A stretch of DNA of 64,000 bases from Bradyrhizobium sp. CSA112 (GTDB lineage: Bacteria; Pseudomonadota; Alphaproteobacteria; Rhizobiales; Xanthobacteraceae), in NCBI RefSeq assembly GCF_029051645.1, contig NZ_JAACFS010000014.1:62001-126000 (forward strand), in the 5' to 3' direction. The notes below the pieces were generated by a model. That model saw only the letters and a list, made by a program, of their open reading frames with translations, was not told the origin of the DNA and searched no databases. The position numbers and the translations under genes are program-made. Below, in pieces: positions 60,747 to 64,000 of the stretch. Numbering within the stretch: the stretch's first letter is position 1; every line of letters starts with the position of its first letter.

Positions 60747-61385
60747 TCACGTAATGCAACCGAGGATCGCGCCCGGAGTAGCGCAAACATGGTGCGCGCC
60801 GGCCTCCAGCAACTCGTCCCGGCTGCCGTAGCCGTACAGCACGCCGATGCCCTTCATGCCGTTGTTTTTCGCACCGACCATGTCGTGGCTACGGTCGCCG
60901 ATCATCAGGGTTTTGACCGGATCGACTGACGTCTCCTTCAGCGCGTATTCCAGCAGATGCGACTTGTCCGCGCGCGTGCCGTCGAGCTCGGCACCGAACA
61001 CGCGCTCGAAATGGCTGCGCAGGCCGAAATGGTCGATAATGCGGTCGGCGAACACGTGCGCCTTGCTTGTGGCGACGAACAGCCGGTGGCCGGAAGCGCA
61101 TAGCGACGCCAGCACCTCGCCGATGCCGTCGTAGACGCTGTTCTCATACAGGCCGATTTCGGAAAATCGCTCGCGGTAGAGCGCCACCGCGCGATCGGCG
61201 GTGTGATCGCCGCCGAGCAACCTCACAAAGCTCGTGCGCAGCGGCGGGCCGATGCACCAGGTCAGCTCGTCCGCGGTCGGAATTGTATGATGATCGAGCT
61301 TTTGCAGCGCGTATTGGATCGAGCGGGTGATGCCCAGCTTGGGGTCCGTCAGCGTTCCGTCGAGGTCGAAATAGATCGCGTCCAT
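60747..61385 (-). CDS. HAD-superfamily phosphatase, phosphoglycolate phosphatase-like
   Basis: This 212-residue protein has motif I FDLDGTLTDP (about 6-15), motif III Lys near GTRADKSHLLEYAL, and motif IV MIGDRSHDMVGAKNNGM (about 160-176). The helical cap between about 20 and 85 matches the Gph/PhnX-like subfamily I. It could act on phosphoglycolate or another small phosphate ester. It starts six bases after the TIGR02301 stop, so the two genes form an operon. Confidence 0.9.
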   Translation of the reverse strand: MDAIYFDLDGTLTDPKLGITRSIQYALQKLDHHTIPTADELTWCIGPPLRTSFVRLLGGDHTADRAVALYRERFSEIGLYENSVYDGIGEVLASLCASGHRLFVATSKAHVFADRIIDHFGLRSHFERVFGAELDGTRADKSHLLEYALKETSVDPVKTLMIGDRSHDMVGAKNNGMKGIGVLYGYGSRDELLEAGAHHVCATPGAILGCIT

Positions 61386-61391
61386 GGTTGC

Positions 61392-61769
61392 CTAGTTCGC
61401 GTAGCGCGCGGTGAGGTCGCGCGAGATCTTTGAGCCTTCCTCGATATATCGGCGAATCGCGACCGAAGCTGCGGGCGTGCAGGTCCGGTAGGTCTGCTGA
61501 AAGCCGTTATAGCCGCGGTTGAAGCCTGCGATCATGCGGGCGCGGCGGTCGCCGGAAGGGGTTTCGGCGTCGATCAGCGCCTGCATTTCGTTGCGCCATT
61601 TCGCCCCTTCATTGGCACCGCAAATGCCCCGGAGGTAGTGGAGGGTGCCGAGAATCTCGGCCAGCCGCTGCAGTTCGCCGTCAAACGGCGCGGCGGCATC
61701 CTGGGCCCGCACGGGGGCCACATGGCATGCCGAGATAAGGATGAGGGCGGCGAGGGCGTGCTTGAGCAT
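61392..61769 (-). CDS. TIGR02301 family exported protein
   Basis: This 125-residue protein has a signal peptide (MLKHALAALILISACHVAPV, cleavage near VRA). The mature part includes LAEILGTLHYLRGICGANEG, MQALIDAETPSGDRRARMIA and FNRGYNGFQQTYRTCTPAAS, with two conserved cysteines probably disulfide-bonded. The pattern fits TIGR02301, a family confined mostly to Rhizobiales, of unknown function. Presumably periplasmic. Confidence 0.9.
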   Translation of the reverse strand: MLKHALAALILISACHVAPVRAQDAAAPFDGELQRLAEILGTLHYLRGICGANEGAKWRNEMQALIDAETPSGDRRARMIAGFNRGYNGFQQTYRTCTPAASVAIRRYIEEGSKISRDLTARYAN

Positions 61770-61830
61770 TGGGGCCGATATGCCCCCTCAAGACGCCCGA
61801 GGCAAGGCGTGAGGCGCTGAGGGGCCCCGC

Positions 61831-62250
61831 CTAGACCAGCTTCCGGGCGGCCTCGATGACCTCCAGAAGGCCGCCGGTGACCTTGAGATCGCCAAGCCCA
61901 TCCGGCGACAGCCATTTGTAATCATCGTGCTCGTCGTTCAGGACCGGCTCCCCGGCCGCCCAGCGCGCCGCGAACGACATGATCACGTAATGCCCGCCGC
62001 CAGAGGCGCCGGGCAGCACTTCGCGCCAGCCTGCCAGGCCCAAAATCTCGATTCTTAGGCCCGTTTCCTCGTCCACCTCGCGGTGGAGCGCGCTGTGCAG
62101 GGATTCGCCGAATTCGACCCGGCCGCCGGGGAACGAGTAAAAACCCTTGCCCGGCGAGCGGGCGCGGCGGACCAGGAGGACCTTGCCGTCGCGGAAGATC
62201 GCGCCGCTGACGGCGAGCTGGGGGCGGGTCGGCTGAACTGGGGAAGCCAA
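61831..62250 (-). CDS. NUDIX hydrolase
   Basis: This 139-residue protein has the NUDIX box GGRVEFGESLHSALHREVDE-ETGL at about 41-64, with the GX5EX7REUXEEXGU pattern. The preceding VSGAIFRDGKVLLVRRARSP and following GGGHYVIMSFAARW are standard. Substrate may be an oxidised nucleotide, ADP-ribose or another diphosphate. The only available start in frame is TTG 62250, with no clear ribosome-binding site. Confidence 0.92.
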   Translation of the reverse strand: MASPVQPTRPQLAVSGAIFRDGKVLLVRRARSPGKGFYSFPGGRVEFGESLHSALHREVDEETGLRIEILGLAGWREVLPGASGGGHYVIMSFAARWAAGEPVLNDEHDDYKWLSPDGLGDLKVTGGLLEVIEAARKLV

Positions 62251-62348
62251 GGGTGATCCGGGTAAGCAGGGAACTTGCGGTGGAAGCGATCATGCCCGAT
62301 CGGTCCGCGCAGGTCTAATGCGGCAGCGTGGCGTCAAGCGGGAGGCGG

Positions 62349-62861
62349 CTAGTTCGACATCACCGCTTCGACGTCGGCCTCGGCGTTACCGTTGATGATG
62401 CCGCCGGCCAGCGCCACCAGCGGCTTGACCCAGGCGGTGGCCTGCTCGGCCAGCGTGGCGCGCGTCCTGTCCTGCTGGGCTTCGCGCATCGCCTTGCCCA
62501 CCGCGGTCAGGATCGAGGTCATGGTCGCAGTGAGATGGTCGAAATTGGCGCGGACCTTGGGATCGGCGCATTCATAGGCCTCGATCGCGAGGTCGCGGGC
62601 CTTGAAGTTGGAGGCCCAAAAATGCTCGGCGTAGGACAGCGGAGTCCAGGTGAGGAAATCCTCCGCGCATTCCGGCATGTCCGGAACCATTTCGAGCAGC
62701 ATGATGGCTTCGTTGAAATGATTCAGGTAGTCGGTGGCGAGCCCGGTGCGCGGATTGATATTGGCGGCGCGCAACTGCTCCGCGCGGGCCTCGTCTATAC
62801 GGCCCGTCGGTGGCGGCATCGGAAGATCGGATCGCAATTCGGTGGCGGCCGTACAGGTCAT
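62349..62861 (-). CDS. Hypothetical protein conserved-looking, all-helical
   Basis: This 170-residue protein, read from ATG 62861 (GGAAC upstream), starts MTCTAATELRSDLPMPPPTG. It is mainly helical, with YLNHFNEAIMLLEMVPDMPE, SYAEHFWASNFKARDLAIEA and TAWVKPLVALAGGIINGNAE. ATG 62879 is an in-frame alternative without a ribosome-binding site. I do not recognise the family and see no signal or membrane segment. It is divergent from the SRAP gene with 62 bases between. Confidence 0.7.
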   Translation of the reverse strand: MTCTAATELRSDLPMPPPTGRIDEARAEQLRAANINPRTGLATDYLNHFNEAIMLLEMVPDMPECAEDFLTWTPLSYAEHFWASNFKARDLAIEAYECADPKVRANFDHLTATMTSILTAVGKAMREAQQDRTRATLAEQATAWVKPLVALAGGIINGNAEADVEAVMSN

Positions 62862-62923
62862 CTGTTCCACTGTTAACATCTGGGGTTAACAGCCATTAAA
62901 CGGCGGCTTATCTTGGTCAGATA

Positions 62924-63691
62924 ATGTGCGGACGTTTCGTCATTACCTCGCCGCCGGCGGCGCTTCGGCAGATCTTCGGCTATATCGAGCAGCCCAATTT
63001 CCCGCCGCGGTATAATATCGCGCCGACTCAGCCGGTTCCGGTTGTCATCCTGGAAAATGGCGGTCGCCACTTCCGGCTGATGCGCTGGGGACTGGTGCCC
63101 TCGTGGGTGAAGGATCCCCGTAAATTTACGCTCCTGATCAATGCGCGTTCCGAGACGGTTCTCGATAAGCCTGCCTTCAAAAATGCCATCAAGCGGCGGC
63201 GCTGCCTGATTCCGGCGGACGGATATTACGAGTGGCAGGATGCCGGCGGCCGCAGGCGGCCGTTCTTCATCCATCGCCGCGACGGCCGGCCGGTCGGCTT
63301 TGCCGCGCTCGCGGAGACCTGGATGGGGCCGAACGGCGAGGAGACCGACAGCGTCGCCATCGTCACCGCACCGGCCAGCCGCGACCTTGCCACGCTGCAT
63401 GACCGCGTGCCGGTGACGATCGCGCCTGAGGAATTCGAGCGCTGGCTCGACGGCCGCACCCACGACGCCGAGGATGTGATGCCGCTGCTGCGCGGGCCGA
63501 CTGAGGGCGAGTTCGCCTGGCACGAGATTTCCACCCGCGTCAATCGCGTGGTCAATGACGACGCGCAACTGCTGTTGCCGATCACGGACGAGGAGCGCGC
63601 GGCGGAGGAGCCGAAGCCTGTGAGGAAGGCCGCGCCGCGCAAGGCGGCATCGGTGGTGCCTGAGGATGACGGGCAGGGCTCGTTGTTTTGA
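62924..63691 (+). CDS. SRAP (YedK/HMCES-like) abasic-site shield protein
   Basis: This 255-residue protein begins MCGRFVITSPPAALRQIFGY; Cys2 becomes the N-terminal nucleophile after Met removal and crosslinks abasic sites in single-stranded DNA. Other SRAP signatures are RYNIAPTQPVPVV, GLVPSWVKDPRKF, INARSETV, IPADGYYEW with the catalytic Glu, and WHEISTRVN with the active-site His. The C-terminal tail is Lys/Ala/Pro-rich. No LexA box was found upstream. Confidence 0.96.
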   Translation: MCGRFVITSPPAALRQIFGYIEQPNFPPRYNIAPTQPVPVVILENGGRHFRLMRWGLVPSWVKDPRKFTLLINARSETVLDKPAFKNAIKRRRCLIPADGYYEWQDAGGRRRPFFIHRRDGRPVGFAALAETWMGPNGEETDSVAIVTAPASRDLATLHDRVPVTIAPEEFERWLDGRTHDAEDVMPLLRGPTEGEFAWHEISTRVNRVVNDDAQLLLPITDEERAAEEPKPVRKAAPRKAASVVPEDDGQGSLF

Positions 63692-63717
63692 CGGGGATTC
63701 AATCTCGTCGTTCTCTC

Positions 63718-63805
63718 GTAGGGTGGGCAAAGCGAAGCGTGCCCACCATTTTCACCACGCGATCCCGCTCGCAATGGTGGGCACGCTGCGCTTTGCCCAC
63801 CCTAC
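63718..63805. repeat. Intergenic palindromic repeat, family B copy 7
   Basis: GTAGGGTGGGCAAAGCGAAG at left, GCTGCGCTTTGCCCACCCTAC at right, inner CGTGCCCACCAT and ATGGTGGGCACG. It follows the SRAP gene. Confidence 0.95.
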
Positions 63806-63828
63806 AGTCTTCGCAATCCCCTGCCAGA

Positions 63829-63966
63829 CCTCATCCTGAGGAGCGCGTCTTCGCGCGTCTCGAAGGATGAATGGCACTAGCGGGGCCTCGTGGTTCGAGA
63901 CGGCGCGGAGCCCTGTCATCGGGACGCGCTACGCGCGGACCCGTTGGCGCCTCCTCACCATGAGGG
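63829..63966. repeat. Intergenic repeat, family G copy 2
   Basis: CCTCATCCTGAGGAGCGCGTC at left, CGTCTCGAAGGATGA and GGGGCCTCGTGGTTCGAGAC inside, ending CTCCTCACCATGAGG. The plan matches 39159-39285. The rest of the window to 64000 shows no gene. Confidence 0.85.
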
Positions 63967-64000
63967 TTCAATAATTCCTCACCGAAAAATATGCAGCGCC

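Overview
The window is high-GC (mid-60s % by eye), densely coded chromosomal DNA of an alphaproteobacterium, most likely Bradyrhizobium or a close relative in Nitrobacteraceae. The pointers are a CcrM-type GANTC methyltransferase gene with clustered GANTC sites, an alphaproteobacterial-type LexA site (GTTC-N7-GTTC), DUF1236/DUF3096/DUF2339/TIGR02301 proteins, ETF-ubiquinone oxidoreductase, a pyruvate phosphate dikinase with a Lys/Ala-rich tail, and many intergenic palindromic repeats of the kind common in Bradyrhizobium. Organism assignment is by pattern recognition; no search was run. I saw no rRNA, tRNA, transposase, integrase, prophage or CRISPR array.

Layout. 1-10.4 kb: a ParA-like ATPase cut by the window edge, lemA-htpX, an Rsm22-like methyltransferase, smc, a Tat-exported DsbA-like protein, a DUF721/DciA-like protein and mutY. 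10.4-18.9 kb: an accessory metabolism/detoxification stretch with a thioesterase, a flavin monooxygenase, three SnoaL/NTF2-fold proteins, an MmyB-type HTH regulator, two glutathione transferases, and a LysR regulator divergent from an AhpD-like protein. 19-27.4 kb: ccrM, a neutral zinc peptidase, moaB, a MarR-GNAT fusion coupled to a tiny cationic protein, a family-2 glycosyltransferase, a PA0069-type radical SAM protein behind a LexA box, VOC and GNAT proteins, and rnhB. 27.4-38.9 kb: an ArnT/PMT-like glycosyltransferase, an atypical uracil-DNA glycosylase, ETF-QO, a TPR lipoprotein-size secreted protein, ispE, LysE, a polyprenyl diphosphate synthase, DUF2007 with an overlapping TrmN6-like methyltransferase, and an S49 peptidase.

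39-64 kb: glyQ-glyS, a SAM methyltransferase, DUF1236, DUF3096, ppdK, a SleB-type cell wall hydrolase, an MFS transporter, an AcuI-like oxidoreductase, a large DUF2339 membrane protein, a tyrosine phosphatase, the overlapping ygfZ-tag-HD hydrolase cluster, dihydroorotase, a HAD phosphatase, TIGR02301, NUDIX, and an SRAP (YedK/HMCES) protein. Genome maintenance is a recurring theme: smc, mutY, ccrM, rnhB, UDG, tag, SRAP and the LexA-box radical SAM gene.

No clearly new multi-gene system stands out. The observations most worth a second look are: the GANTC cluster plus a CtrA-like box around the ccrM start; the LexA box on the radical SAM gene; the long palindrome in front of the MarR-GNAT gene and its translationally coupled 51-residue partner; a block of different codon usage inside glyS; a family-4-like UDG lacking two expected Fe-S cysteines; and nine families of intergenic palindromic repeats, one with seven copies in 64 kb.
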